Positions 55,236 through 64,000 of a DNA stretch of 64,000 nucleotides are shown here, piece after piece (position 1 is the stretch's first letter; each line of letters begins with the position of its first letter). The stretch comes from Streptococcus sp. Marseille-Q0941 (GTDB lineage: Bacteria; Bacillota; Bacilli; Lactobacillales; Streptococcaceae), in NCBI RefSeq assembly GCF_943736975.1, contig NZ_CALSFO010000003.1, positions 248,001 to 312,000 on the forward strand, given 5' to 3'. The position numbers were made by a program, and so were the translations under genes. Below the pieces are notes generated by a model. The model was not told the origin of the DNA, did no database searches, and saw nothing but the letters and a program-made list of their open reading frames with translations.

Positions 55236-56665
55236 AAATTTTATTTGTAGCAGCCGAAGGAGCCCCTTTTTCTAAAACAGGTGGCTTGGGAGATGTTATC
55301 GGGGCTCTTCCAAAATCATTAGTTAAAGCTGGTCATGAAGTTGCTGTTATCTTGCCATATTATGACATGGTGGAAACGAAGTTTGGAGATCAAATTGAAG
55401 ATGTTCTTCAATTTGAATTATACGTTGGTTGGCGCAGACAATTTTGTGGCATTAAGAAAACTGTTTTAAACGGTGTTACCTTCTACTTCATTGACAATCA
55501 GTATTATTTCTTCCGCGGACATGTGTATGGAGATTTTGATGATGGTGAACGCTTTGCTTTCTTCCAGCTTGCAGCTCTAGAAGCTATGGAGCGTATTGGC
55601 TTTATTCCTGATGTTCTTCATGTTCATGATTATCATACAGCTATGATTCCTTTCTTGTTGAAGGAAAAGTATAGATGGATACAGGCTTACCAAAACATTA
55701 AGACTGTCTTAACGATTCATAATTTGGAATTCCAGGGTCAATTCTCTGAAGGTATGCTTTGGGATTTGTTCCGAGTTGGTTTTGAGCGTTATGCGGATGG
55801 TACAGTTCGCTGGAATGACTGTCTTAACTGGATGAAAGCAGGCATTCTCTACGCTGATCGTGTAACAACTGTATCTCCAAGTTATGCCTATGAAATCATG
55901 ACAACAGAGTTTGGATGCGGCATTGATCAGATTCTTCGAATGGAGTCCGGTAAGGTATCTGGTATCGTAAATGGAATAGATACTGACCTTTATAATCCAG
56001 AGACGGATCCTTTGTTGGATTACCATTTTAACAAGTCTGACCTATCTGGGAAAGCTCAGAACAAAGCTAAACTTCAAGAAAAAGTTGGCCTGCCAGTACG
56101 TCCTGATGTTCCAATGATTGGTATTGTGTCACGTTTAACAAGACAGAAAGGTTTTGATGTTGTAGTTGAAGGTCTGCATCGTATGCTTCAAGAAGATGTT
56201 CAAATCGTTCTCTTGGGTACAGGTGATTCTGGATTTGAACAAGCCTTCTCATGGTTTGGCCAAGTATTCCCGGATAAATTATCTGCTAATATTACCTTTG
56301 ATGTGAAGTTGGCACAAGAGATTTATGCTGCGTGTGATATTTTCCTCATGCCAAGTCGTTTTGAACCATGTGGACTTTCTCAAATGATGGCTATGCGCTA
56401 TGGTACTTTACCTCTTGTCCATGAGGTAGGTGGTTTGAGAGATACTGTTCAGCCATTCAATCCGATTGAAGGAACTGGTACAGGATTTAGTTTTGACAAC
56501 TTGACTCCATACTGGCTTAACTGGGCTCTTCAAACTGCTTTGGATGTTTATTATAACCATCCTGACGTTTGGAAGAAACTTCAAGTGCAAGCTATGGAAC
56601 GTGATTTCTCTTGGGATACAGCTTGTCAGTCTTATCTTGATATATACCACAGCCTAGCAAACTAA
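55232..56665 (+). CDS. glgA: Glycogen synthase (ADP-glucose)
   Basis: 477 residues, GT5. N-terminal [22 protein letters not shown], and C-terminal [11 protein letters not shown] and [14 protein letters not shown]. Elongates alpha-1,4 glucan from ADP-glucose. Last gene of glgBCDA; a terminator follows. Confidence 0.96.
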   Translation: MKILFVAAEGAPFSKTGGLGDVIGALPKSLVKAGHEVAVILPYYDMVETKFGDQIEDVLQFELYVGWRRQFCGIKKTVLNGVTFYFIDNQYYFFRGHVYGDFDDGERFAFFQLAALEAMERIGFIPDVLHVHDYHTAMIPFLLKEKYRWIQAYQNIKTVLTIHNLEFQGQFSEGMLWDLFRVGFERYADGTVRWNDCLNWMKAGILYADRVTTVSPSYAYEIMTTEFGCGIDQILRMESGKVSGIVNGIDTDLYNPETDPLLDYHFNKSDLSGKAQNKAKLQEKVGLPVRPDVPMIGIVSRLTRQKGFDVVVEGLHRMLQEDVQIVLLGTGDSGFEQAFSWFGQVFPDKLSANITFDVKLAQEIYAACDIFLMPSRFEPCGLSQMMAMRYGTLPLVHEVGGLRDTVQPFNPIEGTGTGFSFDNLTPYWLNWALQTALDVYYNHPDVWKKLQVQAMERDFSWDTACQSYLDIYHSLAN

Positions 56666-56671
56666 ATAGTT

Positions 56672-56702
56672 AAAATCGTATGAAATTTTCATACGATTTT
56701 TT
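56672..56702 (+). terminator. Terminator of the glycogen operon
   Basis: AAAATCGTATGAAA/TTTCATACGATTTTTT. Confidence 0.9.
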
Positions 56703-56726
56703 GAGATGATAAAGTAAGGAGTATAA

Positions 56727-57368
56727 ATGCAAACAATCAAGGGTCTCTGTGTGCTCGATGTAGATGGTACTCTGATAGAAGAAGAGGTTATTGATTTATT
56801 GGGCAAAGAGGCAAATTGCGAAAAGGAAGTAGCTTTGCTAACTGCTCAAGCTATGAGTGGGGAATTGGACTTTGAATCAAGTTTAAAAAAACGTGTTTCC
56901 CTTCTAAATGGGCTTTCTATAGATGTATTTGATAAGATTTATCATGAACTACACCTTAGTAAAAATGCTGCGCAATTTGTCAAAACTCTTCAAGAAAATC
57001 AGATAGAAGTCGGTTTGGTATCGGGTGGATTTACTACCATCGTGGGAGGATTAGCAAAAGATTTGGGGATTTCATTATGTACTGCTAATCAACTGGAAAT
57101 AAAAGATGGACATTTAACTGGCAATCTTATTGGTCCGGTTATAAGCAGAGAAGTAAAAGAAGCAACCCTCGTGAGGTGGGCTGAAGAATTACAAGTGCCT
57201 TTTGAGAGAACGATTGCGATCGGTGATGGCGCTAATGATTTGGCTATGCTTAATCGATCAGGACTTGCTATTGCCTTCTGTGCTAAGGATATTGTGAAAA
57301 AGGAAATAAATCTTCAGGTAGATGAAAGAGATTTTGCAAAAGTTTTAGAAAAAATAAATCTCCTTTAG
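56727..57368 (+). CDS. HAD-family phosphatase, SerB-like
   Basis: 213 residues. Motif I CVLDVDGTLIEEEV, helical IB cap, VSGGFTTIV, and motif IV GDGANDLAMLN. Resembles phosphoserine phosphatase, but the cap differs in detail, so the substrate is open. Its neighbour is glycerate kinase (12-18 bases downstream), so a joint role in serine or glycerate metabolism is possible. Confidence 0.82.
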   Translation: MQTIKGLCVLDVDGTLIEEEVIDLLGKEANCEKEVALLTAQAMSGELDFESSLKKRVSLLNGLSIDVFDKIYHELHLSKNAAQFVKTLQENQIEVGLVSGGFTTIVGGLAKDLGISLCTANQLEIKDGHLTGNLIGPVISREVKEATLVRWAEELQVPFERTIAIGDGANDLAMLNRSGLAIAFCAKDIVKKEINLQVDERDFAKVLEKINLL

Positions 57369-57386
57369 TTAGAAAGAGGAATGAAC

Positions 57387-58502
57387 ATGAAAGTTGTCAT
57401 CGCACCAGACTCTTTCAAAGAGAGTCTTCCCGCAAACCAAGTAGCAGAAGCTATAAAAAGAGGTTTTAAAAGAGTGATCCCAGATGCTGAATATCTGCTT
57501 TTATCTGTTGGTGATGGAGGTGAAGGGACAGTAGATGCTATTAAAAGTTCTCTAGATCTGGAAGAAAAAACAGTCCAGGTAGCCGGACCTTTTGGTGATG
57601 AGGTTCAAATACCCTACTATGAAAAAAAGGAATTAGCCCTTTTTGAAGTTGCCGATTTGATCGGGCTTGAAAAAATTCCTAATGAAAAACGATATCCGCT
57701 AGAAATCCAAACAAAGGGAATAGGTCAACTTATTCTCCATTTAATTGACCAAGGAAAAAAAGATATATACATCGGTGTCGGTGGTACGGCTAGTAACGAT
57801 GGTGGTATTGGTATTGCTTCTGGAATCGGTTATCAGTTTTACGATGAAAATGGGAATGAACTTCAGGCATGTGGACAATCTCTGTCTGCTATCAGGAAAA
57901 TTTTAAAGGAGGGCGTACTTGAAATTCCTTCTGATGTACATATAAAAATACTAGCAGACGTGGCCAATCCTCTTTGTGGACCTCAGGGTGCTACCTTTAC
58001 ATTTGGGAAACAAAAGGGATTGGATCCATCTAAATTTCAAGAAGTTGATGCTGCTATTAAAGACTTCTATAGTAAAGTTGGACCTGAAATATTAAAATTA
58101 GATGGCGCAGGAGCTGGTGGTGGCATTGCTGCTGGTTTGTGTGTATTTGCAGGAGCAGAAATCGTATCAGGCATTCAAACTTGTTTGGACTTGATTAATT
58201 TCGATGATAAGGTAGCAGATGCTAATCTCGTAATTGTTGGTGAAGGTAGATTAGACTCTCAAAGTATGGCTGGCAAGGCTCCAATCGGAGTAGCAAAAAG
58301 AACACCTAAGGGTGTTCCGGTCATTGCTATTTGTGGAAGTTTAGATGAGGATTTACCCCCATTACCGTTTGAAAACATCATCGCCGTTTTTTCTATACTA
58401 GAAAAAAGTGAGCCATTAGAAGATAGTCTAAAAAATGCAGCCACCTATTTAGAACATACAGCTACAAGCCTCGCTCAAATCCTGTCTTTAAAAAAGAATT
58501 AA
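57387..58502 (+). CDS. Glycerate kinase, type II
   Basis: 371 residues. [48 protein letters not shown] and [15 protein letters not shown] are diagnostic of GarK/GlxK. Phosphorylates D-glycerate. ATG 57387 is chosen since AGAGG lies 7 bases upstream; ATG 57381 is too near. Overlaps the convergent DUF1694 gene by 4 bases. Confidence 0.92.
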   Translation: MKVVIAPDSFKESLPANQVAEAIKRGFKRVIPDAEYLLLSVGDGGEGTVDAIKSSLDLEEKTVQVAGPFGDEVQIPYYEKKELALFEVADLIGLEKIPNEKRYPLEIQTKGIGQLILHLIDQGKKDIYIGVGGTASNDGGIGIASGIGYQFYDENGNELQACGQSLSAIRKILKEGVLEIPSDVHIKILADVANPLCGPQGATFTFGKQKGLDPSKFQEVDAAIKDFYSKVGPEILKLDGAGAGGGIAAGLCVFAGAEIVSGIQTCLDLINFDDKVADANLVIVGEGRLDSQSMAGKAPIGVAKRTPKGVPVIAICGSLDEDLPPLPFENIIAVFSILEKSEPLEDSLKNAATYLEHTATSLAQILSLKKN

Positions 58503-58942
58503 CCAAACCATTTTTTCCAGAGAGAAGTTGGAGCTTTAGTTTCATTTTCTTGCCACAAATCTGAAAAGGCCTTTCGGAGGTCTTTTTCACTTGCTTGGAC
58601 AGGAATATCGCTATGAATAACTAGTCCAAAAGGAGAAGAATTATGATCTTCAGAAACGATGGTTGCTTGGCAATCAGAAGCTTTGGCATTTTTTAAATAA
58701 TAAACCTGCTTTTCAAATTCAACTTGAGGAGAAATTTTGACAAAAAGAGGATCAGCTTCTTTTTTTAAGCACTCTAAAATGGTCAAAAAACCTTTTTGAA
58801 ATTTGTCATCATTTGCAGTTTCAAGGCTTGCATAACCAAGGACACGCTCCTCAAAAGTGCCCAGAAAATACCTTTGTTCGTCTGGATTTAATTTAAGCCC
58901 ACCATTGGCTTTTTCTAATATTTGTTTTGATATATCAGTCAT
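58499..58942 (-). CDS. YueI-family DUF1694 protein
   Basis: 147 residues. [22 protein letters not shown] is the DUF1694/YueI signature; the fold is ribosomal-protein-like and no function is known. Transcribed towards glycerate kinase with overlapping stops; no terminator hairpin is seen between them. Confidence 0.88.
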   Translation of the reverse strand: MTDISKQILEKANGGLKLNPDEQRYFLGTFEERVLGYASLETANDDKFQKGFLTILECLKKEADPLFVKISPQVEFEKQVYYLKNAKASDCQATIVSEDHNSSPFGLVIHSDIPVQASEKDLRKAFSDLWQENETKAPTSLWKKWFG

Positions 58943-59038
58943 AAATATAGTATATCATAAAAGTCTCTAGATAAGGCGCAAAAGAAAGCGATTACTTAAT
59001 AAACTTAAGGAAAATTTGCACAAAGATAACGTTTTTTC

Positions 59039-59067
59039 TTGAAAAAGGTATCTTTTTGATGTATCAT
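59039..59067 (+). promoter_or_regulatory. Enolase promoter
   Basis: TTGAAA, 17-base spacer, TATCAT; start near 59074. Confidence 0.82.
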
Positions 59068-59102
59068 AGAGGTGTAAAATAATTTAACTCAAAGGAGAGT
59101 AA

Positions 59103-60410
<1,308 letters not shown>

Positions 60411-60434
60411 AATAGTTCAGTGAACTAACTAATG

Positions 60435-60463
60435 AAAGCCCTTGGATTTTTCCAAGGGCTTTT
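60435..60463 (+). terminator. Terminator of eno
   Basis: AAAGCCCTTGGA/TCCAAGGGCTTT with a TTTT loop. Confidence 0.92.
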
Positions 60464-60589
60464 GTATATTATAAGACAAGGTCAAAGAAATTCAGTCTAG
60501 TTTTCGGATTCTAAAGGTGAAAAAAGAGATTTTTAAACGTATTTTTGGTATAATAATACCCAGGAAAACTAGAGAAAAAGGAGGTTGAG

Positions 60590-61930
60590 ATGCAAAAGTA
60601 TTTATCGGTAACAACATTGACCAAGTACCTGAAAATGAAATTTGATAAAGACCCATACTTGGAGCGGGTCTATTTAACTGGTCAGGTTTCTAATTTCCGA
60701 AAGCGTCCAACTCACCAATATTTTTCTCTCAAGGATGATCGTGCTGTTATACAAGCAACCGTTTGGTCAGGTATTTATCAGAAACTAGGTTTTGACCTTG
60801 AAGAAGGTATGAAGATCAATGTTGTTGGTCGTGTCCAAATTTATGAACCAAGCGGAAGCTATTCGATTATCATTGAAAAGGCAGAACCAGATGGTGTCGG
60901 TACACTTGCTATTCAGTTCGAACAATTAAAAAAGAAATTATCCGAAGAGGGTCTTTTCCAAGATCGCTTTAAACAAGCAATACCTCAGTTTTCAAAGCGT
61001 ATCGGCGTGGTGACCAGTCCTAGTGGAGCTGTTATCCAGGATATCATTACAACCGTAAGCAGACGCTTTCCTGGTGTGGAAATTGTTTTATATCCTACAA
61101 AAGTTCAGGGTGAAGGGGCAGCAGAGGAGATTGCTCGTAATATTGCTAGAGCTAATGAAAGAGAGGACTTAGATGTTCTCATTATTGGTCGTGGTGGTGG
61201 TTCAATTGAGGATCTTTGGGCTTTTAACGAAGAAATAGTTGTTCGTGCTATTTTTGAATCACGGCTCCCCATCATTTCAAGTGTGGGCCACGAAACAGAT
61301 GTAACCTTAGCTGATTTTGTAGCAGATAGGAGAGCGGCTACACCGACGGCTGCCGCAGAACTCGCAACTCCTGTTACCAAGTTAGATCTTCTGACTTATC
61401 TTCAGAATCAAGAAAAACGAATGGCTACAGCAGTACAAAATACCCTGTCTAAGAAAAAGAAAGCTTTACAGGTTCTATGTCAGTCTGTTATTTTTAGGCA
61501 ACCTGAACGTCTGTACGATGGTTACTTACAGCGATTGGATCAATTGCAACTTCGTCTCAAACAAAGTGTAAGTTCAAATCTTATTAGCCAAAAACAAAGA
61601 GTCTTAGAACAAGTTCATCATTTAGAACAATTATCGCCTATCAATAAGATTCATCGTTACCAGGACCGTCTACTACAATTAAAAAAGTTACTTCGTAGTC
61701 AGATGGCTGTTACATACGATGCCAAGGTTGCTGAGGTGAAACGTTTGTCAGAAGCGCTAGTGATGCTAGATACTAGCCGAATCGTGGCAAGAGGTTATGC
61801 CATTGTTAAAAAAGAAGATGCTGTGGTATCTTCAGCAAAAGATTTGAAAGCAAATGACCAAGTTATGCTGCTAATGCGAGATGGTCAGGTAGAATTAGAG
61901 GTTAAAGATGTCAAAACAAAAGAAATTTGA
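60590..61930 (+). CDS. xseA: Exodeoxyribonuclease VII large subunit
   Basis: 446 residues. N-terminal OB fold ([19 protein letters not shown]), catalytic core with [17 protein letters not shown] and [14 protein letters not shown]-terminal coiled coil. Degrades single-stranded DNA with XseB. AAAGGAGG precedes the ATG; overlaps xseB by 23 bases. Confidence 0.95.
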   Translation: MQKYLSVTTLTKYLKMKFDKDPYLERVYLTGQVSNFRKRPTHQYFSLKDDRAVIQATVWSGIYQKLGFDLEEGMKINVVGRVQIYEPSGSYSIIIEKAEPDGVGTLAIQFEQLKKKLSEEGLFQDRFKQAIPQFSKRIGVVTSPSGAVIQDIITTVSRRFPGVEIVLYPTKVQGEGAAEEIARNIARANEREDLDVLIIGRGGGSIEDLWAFNEEIVVRAIFESRLPIISSVGHETDVTLADFVADRRAATPTAAAELATPVTKLDLLTYLQNQEKRMATAVQNTLSKKKKALQVLCQSVIFRQPERLYDGYLQRLDQLQLRLKQSVSSNLISQKQRVLEQVHHLEQLSPINKIHRYQDRLLQLKKLLRSQMAVTYDAKVAEVKRLSEALVMLDTSRIVARGYAIVKKEDAVVSSAKDLKANDQVMLLMRDGQVELEVKDVKTKEI

Positions 61931-62120
61931 GGAAAATTTAGCAGAACTTGAAACCATTGTACAGAGTTTAGAAAATGGTGAAATTGCACTAGAAGATGCC
62001 ATTGCTGCTTTTCAAAAGGGAATGATTTTATCAAAAGAATTGCAAGCTACACTTGATAAGGCTGAAAAGACCTTGGTTAAAGTCATGCAAGAAGATGGAA
62101 CAGAAAGCGAACTCCTATGA
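61908..62120 (+). CDS. xseB: Exodeoxyribonuclease VII small subunit
   Basis: 70 residues, helical hairpin: [20 protein letters not shown] and [12 protein letters not shown] are diagnostic. Coats the XseA coiled coil. Overlaps ispA by 4 bases. Confidence 0.95.
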   Translation: MSKQKKFEENLAELETIVQSLENGEIALEDAIAAFQKGMILSKELQATLDKAEKTLVKVMQEDGTESELL

Positions 62121-62992
62121 ACAAGCAGGAAAAATTAGCTTTGGTCGAGTCAGCTCTTGAAGAGTTTTATGGTGACCAGCAATTTGCATCAAGCTTAAGA
62201 GAAGCAGTTCTTTATTCCATACATGCTGGAGGTAAAAGGATTCGCCCCTATCTACTTCTAGAAGTTTTGGAATCCTTGCAGGTGTCTATCATACCAGCTC
62301 ATGCTCAGGTTGCAGCGGCGCTTGAGATGATTCACACCGGAAGTTTGATCCATGATGATCTTCCTGCTATGGATAATGATGATTTTAGACGGGGACGTTT
62401 GACCAATCATAAAGTGTATGGAGAAGCCCTAGCTATTTTAGCAGGAGATGCGCTTTTTCTAGATCCCTATGCCTTGATAGCGCAAGCAGATTTGCCTAAC
62501 CAAACTAAGGTAGATTTGATAGCAAACCTATCACTTGCTTCCGGAAGTATGGGGATGGTAGCCGGTCAAGTTTTAGATATGGAAGGTGAAGGCAAATACT
62601 TAAATTTAGAAGATCTTCAGACCATCCATGCTAACAAGACTGGAAAGCTCTTGGCTTTTCCATTTCAAGCAGCTGGAATCATTGCAGGATTGGATGAAAA
62701 TCTTCAAAAAAAACTAGAAACAGTTGGAGAACTGATTGGGCTTGCTTTTCAAATTAGAGACGATATCCTTGATGTTACGGCTAGTTTTGAAGAAATCGGT
62801 AAAACACCTCAGAAAGATTTGCAAGCTGAGAAGTCGACCTATCCTGCTTTGTTAGGATTGGATGAGGCAAAAGTTTTTTGCAATCACACCTTAGATCAGG
62901 CGAATACAAAGCTAGAAGAGATTAGTCAATTAGTCGAGTTTGATAAAGAACCAATTGTAAAAATAGTAGAAAGTTTGAGAATTGATGGCTAA
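62117..62992 (+). CDS. ispA: Polyprenyl (farnesyl/geranyl) diphosphate synthase
   Basis: 291 residues, all-helical. First Asp-rich motif [11 protein letters not shown] and second IRDDILDV bind Mg-diphosphate. Supplies FPP/GGPP for undecaprenyl and other isoprenoids. Part of xseA-xseB-ispA-tlyA-argR; overlaps tlyA by 8 bases. Confidence 0.94.
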   Translation: MNKQEKLALVESALEEFYGDQQFASSLREAVLYSIHAGGKRIRPYLLLEVLESLQVSIIPAHAQVAAALEMIHTGSLIHDDLPAMDNDDFRRGRLTNHKVYGEALAILAGDALFLDPYALIAQADLPNQTKVDLIANLSLASGSMGMVAGQVLDMEGEGKYLNLEDLQTIHANKTGKLLAFPFQAAGIIAGLDENLQKKLETVGELIGLAFQIRDDILDVTASFEEIGKTPQKDLQAEKSTYPALLGLDEAKVFCNHTLDQANTKLEEISQLVEFDKEPIVKIVESLRIDG

Positions 62993-63800
62993 GGAAAGAG
63001 TAGATGTACTTGCCTACAAACAGGGATTATTTGAAACAAGAGAACAAGCTAAGCGCGGCGTAATGGCGGGTTTGGTTGTCGCTGTTCTAAACGGCGAGCG
63101 TTTCGATAAGCCAGGTGAAAAAATCCCAGATGATACAGAATTGAAACTCAAAGGTGAGAAGCTTAAGTATGTGAGCCGAGGAGGCTTAAAACTTGAAAAA
63201 GCCTTAGAGAGGTTTAAGATATCAGTTAAAGGCAAAACAACCATTGATATTGGAGCTTCAACAGGAGGCTTTACGGATGTTATGCTTCAAAATGGTGCAA
63301 AACTAGTTTATGCAGTTGATGTTGGAACTAATCAGCTTGCATGGAAACTACGTCAAGACTCACGTGTTGTGAGTATGGAGCAGTTTAATTTCCGTTATGC
63401 TGAAAAAAATGACTTTGAAGAAGAGCCAAGCTTTGCAAGTATCGACGTGAGTTTTATTTCACTGAGTCTCATTCTTCCGACTCTACATAGAGTTTTAGCT
63501 GATCATGGACAAGTTGTATCCCTCATCAAACCTCAGTTTGAAGCAGGTCGAGAACAAATTGGTAAAAATGGGATTATTAGAGATGCTAAGGTTCACAAAA
63601 ATGTACTAGAAACCGTCACAGAAATGGCAGTTAAAGAAGGCTTTTCCGTTTTAGGATTGGATTTTTCTCCTATTCAAGGCGGACACGGGAATATTGAATT
63701 TCTTGCTTATTTACGTAAAGAAGAACAAGCAAGTAATCAGGCGCTTTCTGAAATCGAACAAATAGTAGAAAAAGCACATAGAGAGTTTAAAGATGAATAA
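62985..63800 (+). CDS. tlyA: TlyA-family rRNA methyltransferase (hemolysin A-like)
   Basis: 271 residues. S4 RNA-binding domain (1-62) followed by an FtsJ-type fold with SAM motif TIDIGASTGGFTDVML. TlyA of mycobacteria makes 2'-O-methylcytidine in 16S/23S rRNA; the name hemolysin is historical. ATG 62985 is preferred to the adjacent TTG. Overlaps argR by 8 bases. Confidence 0.9.
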   Translation: MAKERVDVLAYKQGLFETREQAKRGVMAGLVVAVLNGERFDKPGEKIPDDTELKLKGEKLKYVSRGGLKLEKALERFKISVKGKTTIDIGASTGGFTDVMLQNGAKLVYAVDVGTNQLAWKLRQDSRVVSMEQFNFRYAEKNDFEEEPSFASIDVSFISLSLILPTLHRVLADHGQVVSLIKPQFEAGREQIGKNGIIRDAKVHKNVLETVTEMAVKEGFSVLGLDFSPIQGGHGNIEFLAYLRKEEQASNQALSEIEQIVEKAHREFKDE

Positions 63801-64000
63801 AAAAGAAAGACTTGAAAAAATTAGAAGATTTGTAACTGACTATCAAATTGGAACACAGGAAGAAATCGTTGAACATTTGAGAGAAGCAGGAATCACTGCT
63901 ACTCAAGCAACTGTTTCTCGAGATATCAAAGAACTAGGGATTGTAAAAATTCCTTTGAAAGATAATACTTATGTCTACGAATTACCAAAATCTGTAGTTA
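63793..64000 (+). CDS. argR: Arginine repressor ArgR/AhrC family, N-terminal part (cut by window end)
   Basis: 69 residues are visible: winged HTH with QIGTQEEIVEHLREAGITAT and QATVSRDIKELGIVKI (recognition helix with the SR motif). The arginine-binding hexamerisation domain lies outside. Streptococci have several ArgR paralogues; this copy, behind tlyA and normally before recN, is the conserved one of that locus. Coupled to tlyA by overlap. Confidence 0.92.
   Translation, partial: MNKKERLEKIRRFVTDYQIGTQEEIVEHLREAGITATQATVSRDIKELGIVKIPLKDNTYVYELPKSVV

Overview
The window is chromosomal DNA of a low-GC Gram-positive coccus of the genus Streptococcus, most probably the mitis group. Evidence: the gyrA-srtA pair, ccdA with an Etrx2-type thioredoxin lipoprotein, a ComX cin-box in front of dprA, the rpmE2-pde2-flavodoxin-chorismate mutase-crcB-crcB-rplS-tRNA-Arg order, and the pulA/glgBCDA/eno neighbourhood. 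No species-level call is justified from sequence reading alone.

Region 1 (about 150-6900) is a small, decayed integrative element next to the HU gene. It carries a tyrosine integrase, a left-facing operon of CI-like repressor, ImmA-type protease, STAS/HATPase protein, DUF4325 STAS-like protein and PIN nuclease, a switch region with three related operator dyads, and a right half of small phage-type genes. Several of the latter are broken (a frameshifted HTH gene, a YjzC-like fragment without a start). I see no structural, packaging, conjugation or replication-initiator gene. The ATPase/STAS-like/PIN trio is the best candidate in the window for an undescribed system, possibly a partner-switch-controlled nuclease used in phage defence.

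Region 2 (6970-16900) holds housekeeping genes: L31 type B, the c-di-AMP/pApA phosphodiesterase Pde2, flavodoxin, chorismate mutase, paired fluoride exporters, L19 with its leader, tRNA-Arg(CCU), two unrecognised membrane proteins, a Cof-type HAD phosphatase, an HD-domain phosphohydrolase that looks leaderless, YwiB-like DUF1934, a 176-bp MITE-like repeat, a DEAD-type helicase and a Gfo/Idh/MocA oxidoreductase.

Region 3 (17000-35500) has the L21-Prp-L27 cluster (L27 with the cleavable extension), murA/Z, a GNAT enzyme, a YtoI-type HTH-DRTGG-CBS-hotdog protein, map, ccdA-etrx2, ldh, gyrA-srtA, asd, a roughly 600-bp tandem intergenic repeat array, dapA, dprA and topA.

Region 4 (35500-46030) has cutC, a YjbR protein, the leucine operon leuA-leuB-DUF1294-leuC-leuD with a CodY box, a consensus promoter and a leader-peptide attenuator, a YrdC-domain protein, guaC with a structured leader, and xpt-pbuX behind a purine riboswitch. 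A second copy of the MITE-like repeat follows.

Region 5 (46230-64000) has ligA (apparently leaderless), pulA and the glycogen operon glgBCDA with a cre site at its transcription start, an HAD phosphatase and glycerate kinase, yueI-like DUF1694, eno, and xseA-xseB-ispA-tlyA-argR, with argR cut by the window edge. The window joins several nutrient-control circuits: CodY (leu, asd), attenuation (leu), purine sensing (xpt) and CcpA (glg).
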